A model generated the notes under the pieces. It was given only the letters and a program-made list of their open reading frames with translations, had not been told where the DNA came from and searched no databases. This document shows positions 1-7,415 of a DNA stretch of 27,555 bases, one piece after another; the stretch's first letter is position 1; every line of letters starts with the position of its first letter. Both the position numbers and the translations under genes were made by a program. The DNA comes from Bacteroidales bacterium (lineage in GTDB: Bacteria > Bacteroidota > Bacteroidia > Bacteroidales > Dysgonomonadaceae): positions 1 through 27,555 of the forward strand of contig JAAYTC010000067.1 in assembly GCA_012518155.1 (NCBI GenBank), written 5' to 3'.

Positions 1-918
1 CTTCAACAACTGCACCGCTTTCCACGGGATACTCGCAACCAACTCATCCATTTTTTACTGGTCGCATCCCTCGAAAAGAGGGACAACACATTGGAGAACA
101 AAGCGAATGAGCTGGCGGGCAGCATCCTCAACGAGAAGTCGCCCCACACGCTGGATAGCCTGCCCCACGTGCTGGATAACCCGTTGGTCCAAACACTACA
201 AACCGGGTTAGCTGAAATTATATCCATCTACGGCCGAGCGGATATCCTCCCTTTACAACGGAGTGATGACGAACTCCTTATTCCTTTTCTGGATAAGGGG
301 GATCGTCCGGATAGGGCAGACGCGACCAACGAAAAGGAAAAATCAAGTACAACCGTCTCCACAGATAGAGAGGAAGTGGACACTGAATGGGAAGAAGAGC
401 CATTTTTCGGCCAAGACAACGGCGCGATTAGCGTGCAGAACGCGGGGCTTGTCTTGCTGCATCCCTTTTTAAAGCCTTTTTTTAGCGAGATACAACTTGT
501 GGATGAGAAGGATCGGCTAAAAGGCTCGGCAAGGCAGGTAGCCGTTCAGGTACTCCACTTCCTGGCCACCTCAAACAGGGAGTTCTTTGAAGGCAACCTG
601 GTTTTTGAAAAATTCCTTTGTGGGGTTTCGTTGAGCACCTCCATGGAGAAGGAGTGCCTCCTCACAGAGAAGATCATGACCGAAAGTATCGCCTTATTGC
701 AACAGGTGATACGCTATTGGCCCGCGCTGAAAAACAGCTCGCCGGAATGGCTCCAACAATTGTTTTTACAGCGCAAGGGCAAACTGATTCAAGATAAAGG
801 GCGCGTCAGACTGCTCGTAGAACGGAAGTCGCAGGATATCTTGCTCGATAAACTGGACTGGAATATTTCGGTGGTGAAAATTCCATGGCGGAAAGGGCTC
901 TTGTTCGTGGAATGGTAG
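1..918 (+). CDS. Contractile injection system tape measure protein, C-terminal part (5' end outside window)
   Basis: The frame is open from base 1 and has no convincing start. The TTG at 91 is internal, because coding continues upstream of it, so this is the last 305 residues of a larger protein. The C-terminal half carries what I recognise as the signature of the eCIS tape measure family (Afp14-like): 'VQNAGLVLLHPFLKPFF', 'FEKFLCGVSL', 'VIRYWPALKNSSPEWLQQLF' and the closing 'VKIPWRKGLLFVEW'. In the family this protein sets the length of the inner tube and sheath of the phage-tail-like particle. A polar, acidic linker at about residues 80-135 precedes the conserved block. Downstream come a DUF4157 cargo-type gene and the eCIS ATPase, which agrees with the assignment. 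The gap to the next gene (325 bp) is unusually long and appears to be caused by an inserted element. Confidence 0.9.
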   Translation, partial: LQQLHRFPRDTRNQLIHFLLVASLEKRDNTLENKANELAGSILNEKSPHTLDSLPHVLDNPLVQTLQTGLAEIISIYGRADILPLQRSDDELLIPFLDKGDRPDRADATNEKEKSSTTVSTDREEVDTEWEEEPFFGQDNGAISVQNAGLVLLHPFLKPFFSEIQLVDEKDRLKGSARQVAVQVLHFLATSNREFFEGNLVFEKFLCGVSLSTSMEKECLLTEKIMTESIALLQQVIRYWPALKNSSPEWLQQLFLQRKGKLIQDKGRVRLLVERKSQDILLDKLDWNISVVKIPWRKGLLFVEW

Positions 919-927
919 TTGAACAAA

Positions 928-1232
928 TGAAAAGTTCAAGTTTCGCATGTATTAATTATTACAATTATAGCTAAAAATGAGGCCTATAAATGTTTTATGG
1001 GGACCCGTAAGATGAAATAGGCGCAATCTGATAAGCTGTTTGAGTGTAAACGAGTTATTTATCAGATAGCCTATGAATCTTTTCCGTTAAGCCAAATGAA
1101 CAGAGTCAAGCTTGCTTGAGCTATGTCATGGAGAGGAAAAGTCTAACTTTAGTGAATCTGTAACGGGTCATAAAACATTGTCAGCCGAAGATTTAGCTGT
1201 GGTTGTATTGCATGCGAAATTTGAGTGAAAAG
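928..1232. mobile_element. MITE-like insertion (291 bp, 935-1225) with flanking 7-bp direct repeats
   Basis: Left end 935-949 (TTCAAGTTTCGCATG) and right end 1211-1225 (CATGCGAAATTTGAG) are inverted repeats matching at 13 of 15 bases. Immediately outside both ends lies the same 7-mer, TGAAAAG (928-934 and 1226-1232), as expected for a target-site duplication. The interior has no credible gene. It contains a long imperfect palindrome (1017-1074), a short palindrome TCAAGC-TT-GCTTGA (1106-1119) and a second inner inverted repeat (AGCTAAA at 969-975 versus TTTAGCT at 1192-1198). Removing the segment plus one repeat copy leaves 27 nt between the flanking genes, a normal operon spacing. I do not recognise the parent transposon family. 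No other copy is visible in this window. Confidence 0.6.
1017..1074. repeat. Long imperfect inverted repeat inside the MITE-like segment
   Basis: Outer arms ATAGGC (1017-1022) and GCCTAT (1069-1074) pair, followed by inner arms ATCTGATAA (1026-1034) and TTATCAGAT (1059-1067). A 3-versus-1-nt bulge separates the two stems. The 24-nt loop contains a further short GTTT/AAAC pairing. A transcript would form a 15-bp hairpin on either strand. There is no U-run after it, so it is not an obvious intrinsic terminator. Confidence 0.65.
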
Positions 1233-1243
1233 AAAACAACTGT

Positions 1244-4200
1244 ATGAAGGCAATCGCGAAAGAAAATAAAAAGCCCTCTCGTAGAAGCACTCCCTTCCTC
1301 ACTGGCAAGGAAGGAGGGGGATTATTTGGCGTGCAAACAAAGCTGACGGTAGGTGAAACGGGCGATATCTACGAGAGAGAGGCCGATTTCCTCGCGGATA
1401 GGGCTGTGTCCCAACATCCCGTCCAAAGGCAAGCTACGGCAGAGGAAGAAGTGGAAAAATCCATTCAGATGCAGCCCTTGGAAGATGAAGAGAGAGAAGT
1501 CATTCAAAAAGAAGCACTCGCGGAGGAAGAGGAGTCGCTTCAGATGCAAGCGGGAGATGGGCACACGACCGACCAGTCGGCCGTTCCGCCGGGTTTCGAA
1601 GCCAATCTACATAATAGCAAGGGAGGAGGTTCTGCACTCCCGACAAGCACACGGGCACAGATGGAATCGGCCTTTGGCACCGATTTCGGGAATGTTCGCG
1701 TACACACCGATTCCACCGCGGTGCAGATGAGCCGGCAGATAGGAGCACGGGCCTTCACCCACGGGAACGATATCTACTTCAACCAAGGAAAATACAATAC
1801 CGACTCAACGGCGGGGCAGCACCTGATTGCCCACGAGCTTACCCATACGATCCAACAGGGCGCATCTGTACAACCAAAAAGGATCCAGAGACAGGGAGAG
1901 GAAGAAGCAAGTGAGGTCCCATCCAACTCCTATTCGTTCACGGAACCCAGGACTCGAGAGGTTTATTCCATCAACACCTCCACGCGACAAGCATTCCTCC
2001 CCACCATCGGGATTCCACGCTTTAAATTGCCATTTGCCCCGAACACACAATTTAATTTACCGGTAGGAGGGTCACAACGGGAGAACAACCATCTGCAAGC
2101 TTGGGAAACGGCAGCAATGTCCGGTGATGGATTCACCACCGAGTTTGAAACTAAAATAAACCAAGAAAATGCGCCGAATCTGATGTTTAATGGCACCCCC
2201 ATCTATTACCTTACTTTAAAGGGAGGAAACACCAGAAAAAAAAGGGGACAAGAAGAAGGAGATCAAGGGGTGATATTTGGAGATCAAGGGGTGATAAAGA
2301 GAAGAATTTCAAGACCCTATTGGACGTCAAGTGGACGCTACAAACCGCACGATGTAGATCACAAACTCGAATTGCAACTCGGGGGTGCCGAGACCGACAC
2401 CGAAAATATGTGGATGCTGGAATCATCGGCTAACCGGTCATCGGGTGCCTTGATTAAAAACGAGATCGACCGGAGAATCAACACCTTATTAGCGGGATCG
2501 CGTGACCATTTGCTTTCGCCTCCCGATCTTTCAACCGTGAGAAACTCCTACACGATCACGGTGATAAACGGGCTCTCTGCCGGACCCAACATGCGCCTAA
2601 GCAGTACCTCGGATCCCAGTCAGCATTGGACGCTAAGTGATGTAAAGGAGGGACTGCATTTAAGGGGGCTGAAATTTCTTACAGAAGCAGAAGTTACTGA
2701 AGCAGGTCTCAGAGGGAGTCCCGATGAACTGATCCTTTATACCAATAGCTACGGAGGGGTACCCTTGCGGATTCCATGGGATGAAGCGGCGAGAGCGGCG
2801 GGAAGGAAAGACGGCCTTTCGGAAATTAGTGGACCGATGGGAAGAAGAGGGGGTGCCAACCTGATCATCGACAGTGTCCTCTATACCTCTTTTACCACCG
2901 GCGGTGAGGGACAAGGGGGTACGGGAGCGGTGATCTGCACGGCATTCCCGGGTTCAAGGGGGATGATTATGGAAAAAACGAATCTCGCGTTTACCGTTAA
3001 TCAAGCACCCGGCCTTTCGTACGGTGGGGTGATATCACGGCCGAGCATCCTTCAGGCCGCGCTGCATGCACTGGAGTTAAAACACTTGAGCCCGATCACC
3101 TTAACAAGTGCCGAGCTCGACGAGAAAGGGGGATTAATAGCAACGGGCACCGTGGCACCCACCATACCCCTTATCAGGAACGCGAATATTATCGTGGAAA
3201 TCAACCCGGAGGGCGTAAGGATTAGTAAAGTATTCAGCAGGAGCGATTTCAACTTCCCCTCTCCATTTATCGTCGAAAACAGCAGTTTGACAATATTCGC
3301 GGGTACCGCGGGACTGGGGATCGAAGGGCGCGTAGATTTCGGAATCGAGAACGTGGGGCAAGGCCATTTTGGTGCCGCTGCCTCTACAGCCGGTGGCTTC
3401 GCGTTGGAAGGTGCATTTAACTTCGACTCGGAACTGTTCGATCCCGCGGAGATCCGTGCCGAATACAAGGAAAACAGCTGGACGATCGGCGGGGTAATCG
3501 GTATCCCTGAAGGAAAGGTGCGGGGCATAAAAAGCGCCACCATCACGGCCGCGTACAACGAAGGTAACTTCCGCGCGAGCGGGGAGGCAGAACTCGATAT
3601 CCCCGGCATTCAAAAGGGAAACATGGAAATCATCTACGGCGAGGAGGGATTTTCCATTAGCGGCGATTTCGCGTTAAAAGACGATATCCCCGGTATCCGT
3701 GAAGGGAGTATCTCTGCCACTGTAACCAAAAGTGCCAACGAAGAGGGGTACAGCGTGAGCGTTGCCGGCAGCGCGCGACCCGACATCCCGGGGATAGATA
3801 CCTCGTTATCGATCTCCTACCAGGAGGGTGCCCTCACCATCGAGGGATCGGCGGCGTACAGCCGGGGAATGTTGTCCGGCACGGTAAATGTAGGGGCCAC
3901 CAACCGGCCGGTTAACGAAGCAGGTACCCCCGAAGGGGATCCGGGTAGAACGTTGCGAGTGTATGGCGGGGGCAACCTTACGCTCACGCTCACCCCGTGG
4001 CTGCAGGCCACCGCGGGAGTACAATTTTTAGAGAACGGGGAGATAGAGGTCACCGGAGAGATCGGGATACCGGAGAGGGTGGATCTTTTCGATCGGAAAT
4101 CAATCGACCGGCACCTGTTCACCGCGCCGGCCATCGAGATCCCACTCTTCGCCATCCCGCTTGGACCAAGAAGCGTGGGGCTTGTTGCCCGCATTATCGG

Positions 4201-4780
4201 GGGGCTCGACTTCTCGGCGGGCTTCGGCCCGGGGCAACTGCGGGAGCTATCGGCTATGGTGACCTATAACCCCGATCGAGAAGAGGAGACCACCCTCGTC
4301 GGACGCGGCATGTTCGTGATCCCCGCGGACGCGGGCTTAACCCTCCGAGGGGATTTAGGATTGGGCGTGAGCGTGGGTTTTGCCAGCCTCACGGGAGGCA
4401 TAGAGTTAGCCGGAACTCTTGGTTTGGCAGGCGAAGCAGCCGCCGGTGTGGAACTGAACTGGAGCCCACTCACGGGCGTGATGCTGGACGCGTTAGGGAG
4501 CATCACCGTTCATCCCAAGTTTACTTTCGACGTGAACGCGTTTGCCCGGGCCAGCCTCGACCTGTGGCTCGTATCATTTTCCGAGACATGGCGCTATAGC
4601 TTGGTCTCCTTCTCGTGGGGCCCCGATATTCAGTTCGGCATCCTGTTCCCCATCCACTATCGCGAAGGCGAACCGTTTGATATGTCGTTCGATGATATCA
4701 CGGTAATCTATCCCGAGATCGATGTGATCGGTATGGCGAAGGGACTGGCAAGGGACGTAAAGGACAACCTTTTCGATTAA
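1244..4780 (+). CDS. DUF4157 (eCIS core domain) multidomain cargo/toxin-like protein with HNH-like motif
   Basis: The protein has 1178 residues. Residues 1-115 are a polar, glutamate-rich leader with Q-M-Q repeats. Residues about 118-205 match DUF4157, the 'eCIS core domain': 'TDFGNVRVHTDSTA', 'ARAFTHGNDIYF' and the zincin-type HELTH at 197-201. Residues 369-405 carry an HNH/beta-beta-alpha-metal-like signature, 'DVDHKLELQLGG' (H373) followed by 'ENMWMLESSANRSSG', so a nuclease activity is plausible but inferred. From about residue 620 to the end the sequence is glycine- and beta-rich. It includes approximate 29-33-residue repeats starting DIPGI at residues 785, 814 and 847. There is no signal peptide, as expected for a protein loaded into an injection particle. 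DUF4157 proteins are known as a frequent cargo class of eCIS loci. Position between tape measure and ATPase supports this. Whether residue 620 onward is toxin, scaffold or particle-binding part cannot be told. Confidence 0.82.
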   Translation: MKAIAKENKKPSRRSTPFLTGKEGGGLFGVQTKLTVGETGDIYEREADFLADRAVSQHPVQRQATAEEEVEKSIQMQPLEDEEREVIQKEALAEEEESLQMQAGDGHTTDQSAVPPGFEANLHNSKGGGSALPTSTRAQMESAFGTDFGNVRVHTDSTAVQMSRQIGARAFTHGNDIYFNQGKYNTDSTAGQHLIAHELTHTIQQGASVQPKRIQRQGEEEASEVPSNSYSFTEPRTREVYSINTSTRQAFLPTIGIPRFKLPFAPNTQFNLPVGGSQRENNHLQAWETAAMSGDGFTTEFETKINQENAPNLMFNGTPIYYLTLKGGNTRKKRGQEEGDQGVIFGDQGVIKRRISRPYWTSSGRYKPHDVDHKLELQLGGAETDTENMWMLESSANRSSGALIKNEIDRRINTLLAGSRDHLLSPPDLSTVRNSYTITVINGLSAGPNMRLSSTSDPSQHWTLSDVKEGLHLRGLKFLTEAEVTEAGLRGSPDELILYTNSYGGVPLRIPWDEAARAAGRKDGLSEISGPMGRRGGANLIIDSVLYTSFTTGGEGQGGTGAVICTAFPGSRGMIMEKTNLAFTVNQAPGLSYGGVISRPSILQAALHALELKHLSPITLTSAELDEKGGLIATGTVAPTIPLIRNANIIVEINPEGVRISKVFSRSDFNFPSPFIVENSSLTIFAGTAGLGIEGRVDFGIENVGQGHFGAAASTAGGFALEGAFNFDSELFDPAEIRAEYKENSWTIGGVIGIPEGKVRGIKSATITAAYNEGNFRASGEAELDIPGIQKGNMEIIYGEEGFSISGDFALKDDIPGIREGSISATVTKSANEEGYSVSVAGSARPDIPGIDTSLSISYQEGALTIEGSAAYSRGMLSGTVNVGATNRPVNEAGTPEGDPGRTLRVYGGGNLTLTLTPWLQATAGVQFLENGEIEVTGEIGIPERVDLFDRKSIDRHLFTAPAIEIPLFAIPLGPRSVGLVARIIGGLDFSAGFGPGQLRELSAMVTYNPDREEETTLVGRGMFVIPADAGLTLRGDLGLGVSVGFASLTGGIELAGTLGLAGEAAAGVELNWSPLTGVMLDALGSITVHPKFTFDVNAFARASLDLWLVSFSETWRYSLVSFSWGPDIQFGILFPIHYREGEPFDMSFDDITVIYPEIDVIGMAKGLARDVKDNLFD
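2258..2296 (+). repeat. 21-bp tandem duplication inside the cargo gene
   Basis: GGAGATCAAGGGGTGATA occurs at 2258-2275 and again at 2279-2296, with a period of 21 bp. It encodes two consecutive copies of the heptad G-D-Q-G-V-I-x. It lies shortly before the HNH-like motif and a few codons after an A8 run (2236-2243). The perfect 18-bp identity suggests a recent in-frame duplication in a linker. Confidence 0.9.
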
Positions 4781-4862
4781 TCGCGGCCACGCGGCGAACG
4801 GGGTTCCATTAAAACGCCTTCGGAACGAATCTTTAAAATTCACCTATTAAATAATTCACTAT

Positions 4863-6180
4863 ATGAACCATTCTCGTCAGCGTGATTTTTTGAGAGCGGC
4901 TATTACCGCGCGGTTGAATACCGAAATAAGAGGGGATAAGGAGGATCTTCCCGCGTATATCTCCGCGCCGGACGATTCTCCTCTGGATAGGTTTATTCAA
5001 GAAAACCGTTTGAATCGGGAGGAAGTCATTATCCTGCTACTGGCGTTGGTACCCCATCTCGACCCCGGTTTTTTTCAATCGGTGATTGTTCCCTATTTCC
5101 CCAACGGGGGCGATTTCCCGGAGTTCGGGGGCTCCAAGGGAAAAAACCACCGCGGCATCTTACCCACGGGAGAAACAGTCCTTTTTATTCTCGCGGGAAG
5201 CGACCTTGAAAAAAGAGGGGAGGTATACCGTTACTTCGAGGAGGATCACCTATTTGCTAAAAAGAGCCTGCTTCATATCGGGGCGACCGAAGATCAAGAG
5301 CCCAAGATGAGCGGGAAGCTGATCTTGGACGACGAGTACCTGCAGCTCTTTCTCACGGGGAAGGTATCAAAACCGCGGCTTGGCACCGATTTCCCGGCCG
5401 AACAAATCCAGACGGAGATGGAATGGGACGACTTGGTGCTCAGCGAAAAAGACCATGGCGGGTATCCAGGAGATAGAGTTGTGGTTGAGATACAACGATC
5501 AATTGATGGACACGTGGGAGATGAGTGGAAAAATAAAGCCGGGCTACCGCGTGCTTTTCCACGGGCCGTCCGGCACCGGCAAAACGATGACCACCTGCCT
5601 ATTAGGCAAATACACAGGCCGTGACGTGTACCGCATCGACCTATCGATGGTGGTATCAAAGTATATCGGTGAGACTGAAAAGAACCTCTCCAAGCTGTTT
5701 GACAAGGCTGCCAACAAAGATTGGATCCTCTTTTTTGATGAAGCCGATTCCATTTTCGGGAAACGGACCAACGTGCGTGACGCACACGACAAATATGCCA
5801 ACCAAGAGGTCTCCTATCTCCTGCAACGGATTGAGTCGCATCCCGGCTTGGTGATCCTCGCGTCCAACATGAAGTCGAACATAGATGTATCCTTTACCAG
5901 GAGATTCAACACCATTATCGAATTCGATCAGCCGGATGCCCGGGAACGGCTGCAGCTTTGGAAAAACTACCTCCCGCCTGTAATAGAGATCGACGCGGAA
6001 GTGAATTTAGAAGAGATTGCCCGCAAGTACCAGTTGACCGGTGCCAATATCGTCAACGCGATTCAATGCGCGGGATTGAGAACATTGGAGAAAGAGTCGG
6101 CAGCCCTTTTGGCGGGCGACCTGCTGCATGGTATTTACAAAGAATACGAGAAAGAGGGCAAACTACTGCGTCAAGAATAA
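4863..6180 (+). pseudogene. eCIS-associated AAA+ ATPase, interrupted by a single-base frameshift
   Basis: Two overlapping frames together make one 438-residue AAA+ protein (Afp15-like). The first frame (from ATG 4863) supplies the N-terminal domain up to 'MEWDDLVLSEK'. The second resumes at 'TMAGIQEIELWL' and holds Walker A GPSGTGKT (5563-5586), 'GRDVYRIDLSMVVSKYIGET', Walker B ILFFDEAD (5725-5748), 'KYANQEVSYLLQRIE' and the 'FTRRFNTIIEF' arginine region. The break falls at the A5 run 5446-5450: deleting one A joins the frames as S-E-K-T-M-A-G-I. As written, the first frame runs out of homology and stops at 5624 with no Walker motifs. In the eCIS family this ATPase is a conserved non-structural component thought to act in particle assembly. 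The second half looks well conserved, so the damage is recent or a sequencing error. A gap of 82 nt separates it from the cargo gene. Confidence 0.85.
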
Positions 6181-6207
6181 AAAGTGGTATCTTTACCAGA
6201 AAAAGCG

Positions 6208-6921
6208 ATGATACTTGATATTTGCCTTTCCCCCGCCCTCTACCCCTTTTACAAGAAGGAGAACGATACAGTGGTGGTAGTCGATATTTTTCGTGCCTCT
6301 ACCACCCTATGCGCTGCCTTATCGAACGGCGCATCCGCTATCATTCCAATTGCCGATATCGAATCGGCAAGAAAATACAAATCGGAGGGGTACTTGGTCG
6401 GCGCGGAACGAAATACCCGGAAAGTCGATTTTGCTGATTTCGGGAACTCCCCTTTCGAATACACCGAGGACAAGGTATCGGGGAAGGAGGTCGTGTTTAC
6501 CACCACGAACGGCACGCGTGCTATCGAGGCCTCGAAAGAGGGCCGACAGCTTTATATTGGAGCTTTCTCCAATATCGATGCAGTCGTGAACAGCTGCTTG
6601 ACGGGATCAGAAAGAGTGGTAGTGCTCTGTGCCGGTTGGAATAACCGTGTAAATATCGAGGATACGCTGTTCACCGGTGCTTTTGCCGAAAAGTTCATAA
6701 GGGAAGCGGGGGCAACGCCCGGATCAGACGGGGTGGATATGGCCCGGGGCTTGTGGAATTTGGCAAAAAAGAACCCGCTCGAGTTCGTGAAAACATCCGA
6801 CCACTACCAGCGGCTGGTCAATAATGGAGCAGAAGGGGACGCGGCCTTCTGTTTTGAAGAGAATACCGTTTCCGTGGTTCCATGGTTCGATAAAAGCGAA
6901 GGCAAATTGAGGATCCGGTAA
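6208..6921 (+). CDS. 2-phosphosulfolactate phosphatase family protein (ComB-like)
   Basis: The protein has 237 residues from ATG 6208 (M-I-L-D-I-C-L-S-P-A-L-Y). An in-frame GTG at 6184 would add eight poorly fitting residues, so I prefer the ATG. ComB family features are 'VVVVDIFRASTTLCAAL', 'ADFGNSPFEY', 'VFTTTNGTRAI' and 'VLCAGWNNRVNIEDTLFTGAF'. In methanogens ComB is a Mg2+-dependent acid phosphatase that turns 2-phospho-3-sulfolactate into 3-sulfolactate for coenzyme M. In Bacteroidota the physiological substrate is uncertain, since coenzyme M is not expected here. It starts 27 nt after the eCIS ATPase on the same strand and could be read through from it. I see no reason to link it to the injection system. 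The 3' end sits in a triplet of CCGGTAA repeats that supplies three successive in-frame stops. Confidence 0.85.
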   Translation: MILDICLSPALYPFYKKENDTVVVVDIFRASTTLCAALSNGASAIIPIADIESARKYKSEGYLVGAERNTRKVDFADFGNSPFEYTEDKVSGKEVVFTTTNGTRAIEASKEGRQLYIGAFSNIDAVVNSCLTGSERVVVLCAGWNNRVNIEDTLFTGAFAEKFIREAGATPGSDGVDMARGLWNLAKKNPLEFVKTSDHYQRLVNNGAEGDAAFCFEENTVSVVPWFDKSEGKLRIR

Positions 6922-6945
6922 ACAACCCGGTAATCAGCCCGGTAA
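6915..6945 (+). repeat. Three CCGGTAA copies with 12-bp period at the comB stop
   Basis: CCGGTAA occurs at 6915-6921, 6927-6933 and 6939-6945. The 12-bp period keeps the TAA of each copy in the comB frame, so the gene ends in three tandem stop codons. The repeat lies in the short convergent gap before the minus-strand S4 gene. No function is evident, and it may be a small slippage-derived repeat. Confidence 0.85.
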
Positions 6946-6954
6946 ACGCGGGAG

Positions 6955-7359
6955 CTACTCATCCCAGTCGAGGTCATCAAAATCGATCCCTCCCGTAAAC
7001 TGTTCCAGATCGCGACGCTCCTTCTTCGTTGGCCGCCCCGTGCCCCTTTGTCGGTCTACAAACCCACTGATTTTATTCAATTCCAGTATCTCGTACTGAT
7101 CGGGGGTCGTAACGTTTTCCATAAATTGTGGAACCAACTTGGCTCCCATCCGCTTATCGGCGAGAGCAAGCACCTTGAACGAATAAGTAACCGGCGGTTT
7201 TCGCACTTCAATCACCTCCCCCACCCGTATATTTCGGGAAGGTTTAACAGCGACTCCTCCTATCATCACCCTTCCTTTCTTACAGACGTCGGCGGCTATC
7301 GTGCGTGTTTTAAAGATCCGAACAGCCCACAGCCATTTATCTACTCGTACTTCGTCCAT
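6955..7359 (-). CDS. RNA-binding S4 domain protein (Hsp15/HslR-like)
   Basis: The protein has 134 residues. The N-terminal S4 domain (about residues 4-65) begins 'VRVDKWLWAVRIFKTRT' and continues 'KKGRVMIGGVAVKPSRNIRVGEVIEV', the usual fold of Hsp15-type proteins. In E. coli, Hsp15 binds stalled 50S subunits carrying peptidyl-tRNA. The C-terminal tail has a basic stretch 'GTGRPTKKERRDLE' and an acidic end 'DFDDLDWDE'. It is the last gene of a minus-strand group after ctc/rplY and pth (56-nt gap), a translation-quality context that fits the role. It converges with comB. The identification to family is firm; equivalence to E. coli hslR is likely but not certain. Confidence 0.9.
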   Translation of the reverse strand: MDEVRVDKWLWAVRIFKTRTIAADVCKKGRVMIGGVAVKPSRNIRVGEVIEVRKPPVTYSFKVLALADKRMGAKLVPQFMENVTTPDQYEILELNKISGFVDRQRGTGRPTKKERRDLEQFTGGIDFDDLDWDE

Positions 7360-7415
7360 CGCTTCTAATTCCCTTCGCTCCTAAACTCTACCGGCAATCT
7401 ATTAATCACCGGCTT

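Noticed and set aside
91..93. TTG start for the first gene
   Set aside because: The frame is open to base 1 and the upstream residues read like the same protein; the true start lies outside the window.
919..939. TTGAAC/GTTCAA hairpin as terminator after the tape measure gene
   Set aside because: It is a short 6-bp AT-rich stem without a U-run, and it overlaps the left end of the inserted element.
3052..3609. Long open frames antisense to the cargo gene
   Set aside because: They lie wholly inside a well-supported gene in a GC-rich region, show no recognisable motifs, and look like shadows of codon usage.
5446..5451. Programmed -1 frameshifting at A-AAA-AG in the ATPase gene
   Set aside because: The downstream homology lies in the +1 frame, not the -1 frame, so a -1 slip would not restore the protein.
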